Source of the DNA: an uncultured Lachnospiraceae bacterium
GTDB lineage: Bacteria; Bacillota; Clostridia; Lachnospirales; Lachnospiraceae
Length of the DNA: 14,961 nucleotides
Assembly: GCA_947594085.1 (NCBI GenBank)
Contig: CANQEB010000030.1
Span: 1-14,961 of the forward strand
Reading direction: 5' to 3'
The notes under the pieces were generated by a model. The model worked only from the letters and a program-made list of their open reading frames with translations. It was not told the origin of the DNA and did no database searches. Positions 6,307-13,939 of this stretch are shown here, piece after piece; positions within the stretch are counted from its first letter, which is position 1, and each line of letters opens with the position of its first letter. Position numbers and translations under genes: made by a program.

Positions 6307-6894
6307 ATGGCGAATACGGTAATACTTCCTGAGGATCAGAAGATTTTTTCCATGCAAGAGCTGAAAGAAATGGGTTTTTCGCAGTATAAAGTCAGTAAGC
6401 TGGTCGATGAAGGAAAACTTGTAAAACTGAACAAGCGGTATTATGAAAATACAGAGTATTGCGGGGAGGAATCCGATTTTTATTACGCAGGGGTCTATGC
6501 GCCGAATGGTGTAATTTGTCTGCTTAGTGCTGCGGTTTACTATAATCTGACATCGTTCATCCCGGATGCTGTGGATGTAGCAATACCACGGAAGGCAAAA
6601 GTTTCCACGATACCGAACTGGCCGCAAATGAATGTCCATCATTATACGGATGACCGTCATGAGTTGGGAGTTGTGAAGATCAAAGAAGGGAAGAACGAAT
6701 TTCAGATCTATGATATGGAAAAAACAGTTGCCGACATTGTATTTTACAGAGAAAAGGTTGGAATCGAAGAGACAAAAGAGATTCTGGTGACATATCTGCA
6801 AAGAAAGGATCGGAATCTGAACCGGCTTCTGCGTTACGCTGAGCTCATGAAATGTGATAAAACAATGAAACAATATCTGGAGGTGCTTGTATGA
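6307..6894 (+). CDS. abiEi: AbiEi antitoxin / transcriptional repressor of a type IV toxin-antitoxin pair
   Basis: Antitoxin of the AbiE phage-defence family, where AbiEi represses the operon and counters the toxin without forming a stable complex (family knowledge). The protein begins with a winged helix-turn-helix-like segment (FSMQELKEMGFSQYKVSKL then VDEGKLVKLNKRYY). It continues with the typical AbiEi core (NGVICLLSAAVYYNLTSFIP, then VDVAIPRKAK and YDMEKTVADIVFYR). I chose ATG 6307 (195 aa) because the only plausible ribosome site, GGAACGGAG at 6286-6294, lies upstream of it. Alternative in-frame ATGs are at 6277 (205 aa, no ribosome site) and 6295. The gene is clearly more AT-rich than the genes on both sides, suggesting horizontal gain. 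Its stop overlaps the abiEii start as ATGA. Confidence 0.87.
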   Translation: MANTVILPEDQKIFSMQELKEMGFSQYKVSKLVDEGKLVKLNKRYYENTEYCGEESDFYYAGVYAPNGVICLLSAAVYYNLTSFIPDAVDVAIPRKAKVSTIPNWPQMNVHHYTDDRHELGVVKIKEGKNEFQIYDMEKTVADIVFYREKVGIEETKEILVTYLQRKDRNLNRLLRYAELMKCDKTMKQYLEVLV

Positions 6895-7787
6895 CGAGCG
6901 CGGTATCCGTAAAAGCCAGGTTGAAGAATCAGGTAGCTGCAAGCAGGAAAACAATGCAGGAAGCGCTGACGGTGTACGGAATGGAAAGAACCATGTACAG
7001 ATTGTCGGTCTCTGAGTATGCAGAAGAGTTTACTTTGAAGGGCGGGATTTTTCTCTATGCGCTTTTTGAGGGTAAGTTCACCAGAGCAACCAGAGATATC
7101 GATCTGTTGGCGAAAAATATATCGAATAGCGTTGAAAACATACGGAGAGTATTTGAAAAAATTTTTTCCATAGAATATGATGATGCCCTGAGGTATGATT
7201 TGGATACTTTGGAAGCCAGAGTCATTACAGAGTTTAAGGAATACCCCGGTGTGAATGTATCTATTCTGGCATATTTGGACAGAACAAAAATTCCGATATC
7301 CATTGATATCGGCTTTAACGATGTGATCTATCCGGGCAGGGTGAAGATGGAATTTCCTGTTTTATTGGATATGAAAGCTCCGCTGGTTTACGCATATTCG
7401 CTCTATTCCGTGATATCTGAAAAGTTCGAAGCGATAGTCTCATTGGGTAACGCGAATAGCAGATATAAAGACTTTTATGATATTTTTATTCTGGCTGACA
7501 AGTATGAATTTAATGGAAAGAAATTGAAAGAAGCGGTCAAGGAAACTTTTGAGCATCGTGCAACATCATTTGATGATATAATTGCTTTTGAAGATGAATT
7601 TTTAAGGAGCGAGATTCATAAGAAGCGATGGAATGCATTTATGAGAAAGAAAAAGACTCTGTTGAATATAGAGTTTGAGGAAACGATAGATTTGATAAAA
7701 AAGTTTCTTATACCGGTCATCGAGAGTATAAAGAATAATACAAATTACTGCTTTGTTTGGGATTATAAGAATCATAGCTGGAAATAA
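6891..7787 (+). CDS. abiEii: AbiEii nucleotidyltransferase toxin
   Basis: Toxin of the AbiE pair (298 aa), a DUF1814 nucleotidyltransferase; related toxins act bacteriostatically by modifying tRNA ends. Family motifs are intact: LKGGIFLYAL (Gly 51-52) followed by TRATRDIDLLAK with the metal-binding Asp 69 and Asp 71, then ISIDIGF (Asp 139), EKFEAIVSL (Lys 178) and RYKDFYDIFIL (Lys 193, Asp 194, Asp 197). The start overlaps the abiEi stop by ATGA and has GGAGG 7 nt upstream, indicating translational coupling. With the active-site residues present the toxin is probably functional. No terminator follows; the glycosyltransferase promoter begins 12 nt after the stop. AT-rich like abiEi. Confidence 0.9.
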   Translation: MTSAVSVKARLKNQVAASRKTMQEALTVYGMERTMYRLSVSEYAEEFTLKGGIFLYALFEGKFTRATRDIDLLAKNISNSVENIRRVFEKIFSIEYDDALRYDLDTLEARVITEFKEYPGVNVSILAYLDRTKIPISIDIGFNDVIYPGRVKMEFPVLLDMKAPLVYAYSLYSVISEKFEAIVSLGNANSRYKDFYDIFILADKYEFNGKKLKEAVKETFEHRATSFDDIIAFEDEFLRSEIHKKRWNAFMRKKKTLLNIEFEETIDLIKKFLIPVIESIKNNTNYCFVWDYKNHSWK

Positions 7788-7798
7788 AGATACGAAGA

Positions 7799-7827
7799 TT
7801 GATTTTTCGTTTAAAACACATTATAAT
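7799..7827 (+). promoter_or_regulatory. Promoter of the bifunctional glycosyltransferase gene
   Basis: TTGATT (7799-7804), a 17-nt spacer and a perfect TATAAT (7822-7827) give a strong promoter 45 nt before the glycosyltransferase start. It lies in the AT-rich tail of the abiE block. Confidence 0.7.
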
Positions 7828-7872
7828 CGGACAAAAAGACATAGACCGGACGAGAGTACCTGGAGGGAAACC

Positions 7873-10722
7873 ATGAACAGAAAAACCGACGCGGTGGACA
7901 TCATCGTCCCCGTCTACAACGGATATGAGGATCTGCAGCGCTGCATCCCGAGCATAAAGAAGCACACGGATCTTGTGAAGCACAGACTGGTTCTGATCAA
8001 CGACTGCAGTCCGGACGAACGCATCCGGCCGTACCTCGACTCGTTTGCGGACGAGCACACGCTGGTGCTGCACAATGAGAGAAATCTGGGCTTTTCCGGG
8101 AACGTGAACAAGGGTATGGCGCTGTCGCAGGATCGAGACGTCCTTCTGCTGAACGCAGACACAGTCGTCACGGCTGGGTGGTTGGACAAGATTGTCGCCT
8201 GTGCGTACCGCGACGAGAGTATCGCGACCGTGACGCCGCTGTCAAACAGCGCGACGCTCTGCTCGGTGCCAGTGATGTGTCAGGATAATCCGCTGCCGGA
8301 GGGACTGACGATCGACGAGTACGCGGCGCTGATTGAGCGTTGCAGTCTCAGGCGTTACCCCAGGATCACGGTCGCGGTGGGCTTCTGCATGTTCATCAAG
8401 CGCTGCGTGATCGACGACATCGGAGGCTTCGACGCGGAGACCTTCGGGCGCGGCTACGGCGAGGAGAATGATTTCTGCAACCGTGCGGAGCAGGCGGGCT
8501 ACCACCATGTGATGTGCGACGACACCTTCGTTTACCACAAAGGGACGGCCTCGTTCGACACAGCGGAGAAGCAGGCGCTTCTGGACGCGCACACGGCGAT
8601 CCTTGAGGAGCGCTATCCGGAGCAGATGCGGGCGAATCATTTGTATTGCATGGAAAACCCGGATCAGGAGATCCGTGACAATATCATCCTGTACACAAAG
8701 CTGCACAACGGGAAAAAGAACCTGCTGTACTTCCTGCACCTCGATTTCCGGGAGCACGCGTTCAACAGCATCGGCGGCACGCAGATCCATGTGCGCGAAT
8801 TGACGGAGGGACTGCGTGACGAGTACAACGTGTTCGTGATGGCACGGGACGACGACGTGCTGTGCGTGACGGCCTATACAGATCGGGAAGAGATTCTCCT
8901 GAAATTCCAGATTGGTGAGGCGCCGAAGTTCCCGCTGTTTCATAACAAAGAGATCCGAAAAATCTGCGAGCAGGTGCTGCGGGCATTCTCCATCGACCTG
9001 ATCCATGTGCATCACACGCAGGATCTTTCACTGGAGATCTACGACGCGGCGCATGCGCTTGGGATCCCGATAATCGCGACGATGCACGACTATTATTACG
9101 CCTGTCCGACGATCCTTCTACTGGACGGCAGGGGGAATTTCTGCGCGCCGCAGGACGCATCTTTGACCGACGAGGAGCGCAGGGAGCGCTGCGCGGCCTG
9201 CCTTTGGAAGAAGAAAGGAATCGTGCCGCAGGAAGATTACCTGAAGCTTTGGCGCAGAGAACATGGGAAGGCATTGCACATGTGCCGGGAGCTGATCTTC
9301 CCGTCCGAGAGCGCGAGGAATATCTTTCTCCAGTACTTCCCGGATCTGGACAATTGCCGCGTGATCGAGCACGGTGAGGACAAGCTGGAGCGCGAGGTGA
9401 CCCATGTGCCGTCGCCGGAGGGCGCAATGAGAAATCCGAAGCTAAAGGTGCGGTTGGATCGTGTGCTCAGCGCGGAGCAGGGACTGAACGATATCGAGGG
9501 CTGGGCTTATCTGGAGGGCGTGTCGAACTCGGAGACGGAGATCTTCGTAGAGCTCGTGGACGCGGGCGGCAGGAAGGACTGTTTTCTCGTGCACAAGAAG
9601 GCGAGACCGGACATCGTGGATTCGTTCGGGGATCCGGACGCGTTGATGTGCGGGATCAATCTGCGCGTCAGTTCGGAAGTGCTCGCCGATGGTCCGGTAA
9701 AGGTCAACGTCTACGTGAAGCACGCGGGCAAAGTCTACACGGACGGCAAGGGTGCGAAGAGTGTTTATCGGCGCAGGTTCGGAAGAGAAGGGCGGCTCAA
9801 TGTGGCGTTCCTCGGCGGAATGGTGCCTCAGAAGGGCAGCCTGATGGCGCTGGGCTTGATTCCACTTGACAAGACACAGATCAACTGGTTCGTGCTGGGC
9901 GTGATCGGCGACAAGCGCGTCGGGGAGATCCGCCAGGACAACTGTTTTTTCAGTTCTACCTACAAAAAAGAGGAGCTTCCGCAGCTCCTTTCAGACAATG
10001 AGATCGATGTGGTTTGCATCCCACCGGTCTGGCCGGAGACTTTTTGTTACACGGTCTCTGAGGCATGGATGAACGGCATCCCGGTGCTTGGCACCGACAT
10101 CGGCGCGGTGGGCGAGCGCATCCGCAAAACGGGCGGCGGTTGGCTGGTGAGTTCGGACGCGATGCCGGAGGAAGTGCTGGAGCTGTTGCATCGGATCAAG
10201 AACGATCCGGAGGACTACGCGCAGAAAAAGGCGGCGGTCGCGCAGATTAAATTGAAGAGCGTCGCGGAAATGTGCGGCGAGTACCGCGCGCTGTATGCGG
10301 AGTTGCTGGGAAAAGAGGAAAATATTCCGAATACAGAATCCGCGCAGGAAAGCGGTAGTGTACAAACTGATGAGATCATATCGGATGATGGACCTGTGCA
10401 AAAGGGCGGTTCCGTATGCGGCGAAAAACGAGATGCCGAAGTTGAGTGCGCCGGGAAACAGCGGACAGGCGAGGCAGGTTATGGCGAGGTGGACTACGAT
10501 TTCATCTTCCAGGGGCTCGCGCTCGCGAATCCGGCCGTGGCAGGCAGGGGCGGCATTGCAGAGATGAACCGCCTCAGGCAGCAGAACGCGGCGCTAAAAT
10601 CGTCGATCGAGGTGATGAAGGGAACATCTGCCTACCGCGTCGCTCGGAAGATCGCGGACGCGAACATTCCGTTCAAGGAGCAGATCAAGAAGCAGGCGAA
10701 GAAAGTACTGCAGAAGAAGTAA
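7873..10722 (+). CDS. Bifunctional GT2-GT4 glycosyltransferase with inserted domain
   Basis: Two sugar transferases in one 949-residue cytosolic protein. Residues about 7-230 are a GT-A fold GT2 domain of the rhamnosyltransferase type: VDIIVPVYNGYEDLQRCI, LINDCSP, NLGFSGNVNKG, the metal site NAD (94-96), and GYGEENDFC (Glu 198, Asp 200). Residues about 283-510 are the N-terminal half of a GT4 domain (FNSIGGTQIHV and ATMHDYYYACP, with His 405). The C-terminal half, about 640-815, holds the EX7E pair E722/E730 in PETFCYTVSE. Between them a beta-rich insert of roughly 115 residues (about 523-638, with IEGWAYLEG) splits the GT4 fold. A low-complexity linker (about 814-872) and a basic helical tail end the protein. 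GGAGGG sits 5 nt before ATG 7873. An in-frame upstream ATG at 7753 lies inside abiEii and before the promoter, so I rejected it. Donor and acceptor sugars are unknown. Confidence 0.88.
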   Translation: MNRKTDAVDIIVPVYNGYEDLQRCIPSIKKHTDLVKHRLVLINDCSPDERIRPYLDSFADEHTLVLHNERNLGFSGNVNKGMALSQDRDVLLLNADTVVTAGWLDKIVACAYRDESIATVTPLSNSATLCSVPVMCQDNPLPEGLTIDEYAALIERCSLRRYPRITVAVGFCMFIKRCVIDDIGGFDAETFGRGYGEENDFCNRAEQAGYHHVMCDDTFVYHKGTASFDTAEKQALLDAHTAILEERYPEQMRANHLYCMENPDQEIRDNIILYTKLHNGKKNLLYFLHLDFREHAFNSIGGTQIHVRELTEGLRDEYNVFVMARDDDVLCVTAYTDREEILLKFQIGEAPKFPLFHNKEIRKICEQVLRAFSIDLIHVHHTQDLSLEIYDAAHALGIPIIATMHDYYYACPTILLLDGRGNFCAPQDASLTDEERRERCAACLWKKKGIVPQEDYLKLWRREHGKALHMCRELIFPSESARNIFLQYFPDLDNCRVIEHGEDKLEREVTHVPSPEGAMRNPKLKVRLDRVLSAEQGLNDIEGWAYLEGVSNSETEIFVELVDAGGRKDCFLVHKKARPDIVDSFGDPDALMCGINLRVSSEVLADGPVKVNVYVKHAGKVYTDGKGAKSVYRRRFGREGRLNVAFLGGMVPQKGSLMALGLIPLDKTQINWFVLGVIGDKRVGEIRQDNCFFSSTYKKEELPQLLSDNEIDVVCIPPVWPETFCYTVSEAWMNGIPVLGTDIGAVGERIRKTGGGWLVSSDAMPEEVLELLHRIKNDPEDYAQKKAAVAQIKLKSVAEMCGEYRALYAELLGKEENIPNTESAQESGSVQTDEIISDDGPVQKGGSVCGEKRDAEVECAGKQRTGEAGYGEVDYDFIFQGLALANPAVAGRGGIAEMNRLRQQNAALKSSIEVMKGTSAYRVARKIADANIPFKEQIKKQAKKVLQKK

Positions 10723-10741
10723 AAAGTATAGAATTTCTAAA

Positions 10742-10771
10742 GGACGGACTACTATTTTGTCGTAGTCCGCC
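10742..10771. terminator. Hairpin between convergent genes, possible bidirectional terminator
   Basis: CGGACTAC (10745-10752) and GTAGTCCG (10762-10769) form an 8-bp GC-rich stem with a 9-nt loop, 20 nt after the glycosyltransferase stop and overlapping the stop codon of the minus-strand YfhO gene. Tails are only partly T-rich (CTGTTTCTT on plus; CCTTTAGAAATT on minus), so termination strength is uncertain. Confidence 0.55.
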
Positions 10772-13652
10772 TGTTTCTTGCGGTGAGATTCTTTTCCCGT
10801 TTCTGAAGAACGGTAAGTACCGTCCACAGAATAACCGAGAAAATGCTGACATAAACTCCCACTTGCATCCAGGGTTGATGATAGGTAAACATGAAGCTGT
10901 GCTCGCCTGCCTTTACGGGAATGCTGATGAAGCCGAGGTCTGTGCGTAAGAGCTGGGCGCCCTCGCCGTCCACAGAAGCGGTCCAGCCTTCCTCGTACGG
11001 GAGCGGGAGGAACAGAAGTCCGTCCTCTTCGGTTGAGATGGAGCCGGAGAGCTGCGAGTCGTTTGCCGTGTCGTTGACGATGATGTTGGCCTGCGGTGTT
11101 TCCGCTGGGGCGGCCTTCGAGCCAAGCAGACGGATGTGGCTGATCTGAGCGGAGAAGGGACCACTGTAGCTGTGGAGCCGCATCTTTTCACAGAAATCAG
11201 GCACCGGCATCTGCACATGCGAGACGATACCGGCCTTTGTCCGGAAGAGATATTCCATGGAGCTGCCCGGGTTCAGAGCAAAGTCGCAGACGGTCGGAGT
11301 CTCGATGTCGAACTCCAGATACACATGCTCGTAATCTGACAGGTCGCGCATCCTGCCTGTGGTCTGATCTGCGGCCTGATCTGCAGCTGAGCCTGCCGCC
11401 TGCCCTATGCTTTGATCTGCAGCCGTATCCGAGGTCTGTGTCTCGTTTTGCCCGAGAGCCAGGAAAATGGTATCTGAATCCCCGCCCGCCGTAACGTCGT
11501 CTAGCATGGCGATCTCCTCCAATGCGTACTGCGAGAGCAGTTCGTCAGCACTGAGCAAAGCACCTTCGCTGAGTCCCTGCACGGACGTCAGAGCATTGCT
11601 TGTATCAGCGTTGTCTGTATCAGCATTGGTCGTTTCCTCACGCTCAGCGTCTTCGTTCACATCCAGCAGCGCCACGTCGAGCAGCATCGTCTCCAGATCC
11701 GCTTTCCCATACGCCTTTTTCAACACCGTGCTGTCGCCAGCCTTCGTGTAGAAGCGGGCGAAGGAAGATACGTCGTCGTTCTGATAAAGGTAAAGATTTC
11801 CGAACTGTCCGATTTGACGGAAGCCGTCCGGTTTCGGGTCAGTGGTTCTCGAGAGCAGATATTTGATGCCGAAGAGGGTGCTGTGGCCGCTGTAGTAGCC
11901 GATCTGGCGGAACGTGTACTCGTAGCGTGCCATGATCGGGAAATTCGGGATCACAAAATTTACGAGCTCCTCGATGCCGCGATTTGGCGTCGAGTTGTAG
12001 GCGCTGATACCGTGATATCCTTGCTCCAGCGCGTCCATGCAGTAGCTCCCGGCGTAGTAATCCTTCTCCAGTCGATAGAAGGTAGGGTCGTTTTCTTTCA
12101 GCCAGGCGAGCGCGGCATCCACATCGGGATCGTACAGAGGTCCCCAGTAGTCCGCGTTTGTGGTGGTAAGTACATCGCGCGCATTGTAGCAGAGCCAGCC
12201 TTCTCCGGTGACGTTCGCGATGACGCAGAGGAAGAGCAGGACGGTGACGACGCGGCGGAAACGGCTGCGACCCGCGCGCGAGAGCAGCACAAGTAGCACG
12301 ATCATCATCACCCCGAGTACGCCCGTGGCGATGACGTCGGTCACGATGTTCCAGCCGTACGGTTCCGCGGCGGAGAGCTGGGGAAGCGCTGTACAGCACG
12401 CGCAGATCAAAAGCGCGGCCGACAGGATAAGCGCCGGAACGCTCAGATGCCGGTGGATGCGGATCTCATCGAGTGCTTTCGCCGTCACAAGAGCGAACAG
12501 AGGCATAAAGATGAACGAGTGCCGTGAGAACGGGTAGGCGAAGCCGTTAAATATGGACGCGCCCAGCCGCACAAACATGCAGAACACGAAAAACAAGACG
12601 GCGACATACTGTAGGATTTTTGCCTTTCGGGAAGCTTCTTGCCGGCGGATTGAAAAGAGATACTGCGGCAGGAGGATCACAAACAGCACGCCGAAGAACA
12701 GCACCGGCGCCTCGTAGAGGTTCGAGTAGCCGTTGTACTGCGCGATTCCCTCAAAGGTGGTCGAGAAGAAGCGCAGGAAAGCAGTCCGGTAAAATTCGGC
12801 TGGAAACAGAGAACAGTACTCCCACATACGTCCGAGAAAAGAGCCCTTCGCACCGAGCCGCGAGCTGACGGTCGTGAGAAAGTGGACCGATGGCAGAAAG
12901 GCGAACGCGCCGAGGCCGAGGCCGAGCAGGATCTCTCCGCAGCGCGCAAGAAACAGCTGCGCACGCCGGGCGGGCGCGCCGTCTTCCAGAATCGCTCGAT
13001 AGAGAAGATACGCCCCCGCCATCAGGAGCGACATGTAGGACATATAGGTGCTGCTACAGACCATAAGTGCGACCACGAGCGGAACAGCAGGGCTGAAGCG
13101 GCGCCACTGCATCGCGCGTTCCAGCAGAAACAGCAGAAGCGGAAGGAACACGGCGAACGCGCCGAAATGATAGTGCTGTCCCCAGACGAGCAGGTAGCCG
13201 CAGAACGTGTAGAGGTAGGCCGCGATCACCTTGCCGCTCTCCGACAGGGAAAAGCAGCTCAGAAACAGGTAACAGAGCGTCCCTGCCAGGAAAAACTGTG
13301 CAATCATCATAAAGAGCAGAAAGGTCGGAATGTGTCCGGTGCCGAACACGACGCCGAGCAAATAGACTGGAAGCAGAAATAGATGGAAAGGATTCAGCGC
13401 GAACAGGCTCGCCCCGAAGCCAAGGTTCATATCCCAGAGGGAATAGTTTCCGTCCTTCAGATGGTTAACAATTGTCGCGTAATGCATCAGATACTGCTGC
13501 CGGGTATCCGATCCGGCGTCGTTCCAGACGACGAGACCGTCCCCGGTAAGGAACGGAAAGAAGACGATAAGGACGCTGATCGCGACGGCTCCCCATAGGA
13601 TCACGAGAGAGCGGAATGTTTGAGAGTGCAGCTTTCTTTTCAGGTATATCAT
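10752..13652 (-). CDS. YfhO family polytopic membrane protein (GT-C-like)
   Basis: Large membrane protein (966 aa) of the YfhO family. B. subtilis and Listeria YfhO take part in sugar decoration of teichoic acids on the outer membrane face, probably transferring sugars from undecaprenyl phosphate. Visible: a first helix (about 14-36), then an extracytoplasmic loop with WNDAGSDTRQQY (43-54), whose Asp residues resemble GT-C active-site acids. Many hydrophobic helices follow to about residue 490, then a soluble domain (about 500-925) that ends with PYEEGWTASVDGEGAQLL, and a last helix (about 935-955). Low-complexity Ala/Asp/Thr/Gln stretches at about 668-690 and 745-770 interrupt the soluble domain and are unusual for the family. 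GAGG lies 6 nt before ATG 13652. It converges with the glycosyltransferase and diverges from wecE, consistent with a polysaccharide or teichoic acid modification role. Confidence 0.85.
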   Translation of the reverse strand: MIYLKRKLHSQTFRSLVILWGAVAISVLIVFFPFLTGDGLVVWNDAGSDTRQQYLMHYATIVNHLKDGNYSLWDMNLGFGASLFALNPFHLFLLPVYLLGVVFGTGHIPTFLLFMMIAQFFLAGTLCYLFLSCFSLSESGKVIAAYLYTFCGYLLVWGQHYHFGAFAVFLPLLLFLLERAMQWRRFSPAVPLVVALMVCSSTYMSYMSLLMAGAYLLYRAILEDGAPARRAQLFLARCGEILLGLGLGAFAFLPSVHFLTTVSSRLGAKGSFLGRMWEYCSLFPAEFYRTAFLRFFSTTFEGIAQYNGYSNLYEAPVLFFGVLFVILLPQYLFSIRRQEASRKAKILQYVAVLFFVFCMFVRLGASIFNGFAYPFSRHSFIFMPLFALVTAKALDEIRIHRHLSVPALILSAALLICACCTALPQLSAAEPYGWNIVTDVIATGVLGVMMIVLLVLLSRAGRSRFRRVVTVLLFLCVIANVTGEGWLCYNARDVLTTTNADYWGPLYDPDVDAALAWLKENDPTFYRLEKDYYAGSYCMDALEQGYHGISAYNSTPNRGIEELVNFVIPNFPIMARYEYTFRQIGYYSGHSTLFGIKYLLSRTTDPKPDGFRQIGQFGNLYLYQNDDVSSFARFYTKAGDSTVLKKAYGKADLETMLLDVALLDVNEDAEREETTNADTDNADTSNALTSVQGLSEGALLSADELLSQYALEEIAMLDDVTAGGDSDTIFLALGQNETQTSDTAADQSIGQAAGSAADQAADQTTGRMRDLSDYEHVYLEFDIETPTVCDFALNPGSSMEYLFRTKAGIVSHVQMPVPDFCEKMRLHSYSGPFSAQISHIRLLGSKAAPAETPQANIIVNDTANDSQLSGSISTEEDGLLFLPLPYEEGWTASVDGEGAQLLRTDLGFISIPVKAGEHSFMFTYHQPWMQVGVYVSIFSVILWTVLTVLQKREKNLTARNRRTTTK

Positions 13653-13755
13653 ATGAAACCTCAGAACTCCTTTATATGCATGAAACCGTTTTGGACAGTC
13701 AAAGTGAAAAACGTTTGTTCAGCAGCATATTTCGTTGTTTTCGGGCGCCAGATGT

Positions 13756-13784
13756 ATTTTAGCATGGAATGTCGGAAATGGAAA
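13756..13784 (-). promoter_or_regulatory. Promoter of the YfhO gene
   Basis: On the minus strand TTTCCA (13784-13779), a 17-nt spacer and TAAAAT (13761-13756) preceded by an extended TGC give a plausible promoter with a leader of about 95 nt. The leader holds an inverted repeat (AAACCGTTTT 13683-13692 with AAAACGTTT 13708-13716, one bulge). Confidence 0.5.
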
Positions 13785-13791
13785 GGCAGAC

Positions 13792-13820
13792 TTGACAGAA
13801 AGGGGTTATTTTACTATTAT
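13792..13820 (+). promoter_or_regulatory. Promoter of wecE
   Basis: TTGACA (13792-13797), a 17-nt spacer and TATTAT (13815-13820) form a near-consensus promoter, giving a leader of about 110 nt before wecE. Its -35 lies only 7 nt from the -35 of the divergent YfhO promoter. Confidence 0.7.
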
Positions 13821-13857
13821 TGTAAATGTCGATTTATGTTTACTTTTACGTGTATTG

Positions 13858-13897
13858 TTTCGGCCTGATCTCCGCGCTTGCGGCGCGGACGCCGAAA
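13858..13897 (+). promoter_or_regulatory. GC-rich two-tier hairpin in the wecE leader
   Basis: TTTCGGC (13858-13864) pairs with GCCGAAA (13891-13897), and inside it TCCGCGC (13871-13877) pairs with GCGCGGA (13883-13889), leaving a 6-nt internal bulge and a 5-nt loop. No T-run follows, so it is not an ordinary terminator. It lies in the transcribed leader between promoter and start codon and could be a control element for the downstream operon. Confidence 0.6.
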
Positions 13898-13939
13898 AAC
13901 AGGATTCAGGGCTTGCAGTTGTGATTCTGGAGGAGAAAA

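Noticed and set aside
7753..7872. Longer N-terminus for the glycosyltransferase starting at 7753
   Set aside because: It would begin inside abiEii and upstream of the promoter, without a ribosome site. The extra 40 residues do not resemble the GT2 family, and ATG 7873 has an excellent GGAGGG.
8242..9427. Long antisense frames opposite the glycosyltransferase (also opposite wzt, the methyltransferase and YfhO)
   Set aside because: These are shadow frames produced by GC-rich codon structure; compositions are Arg/His-rich with no recognisable domains.
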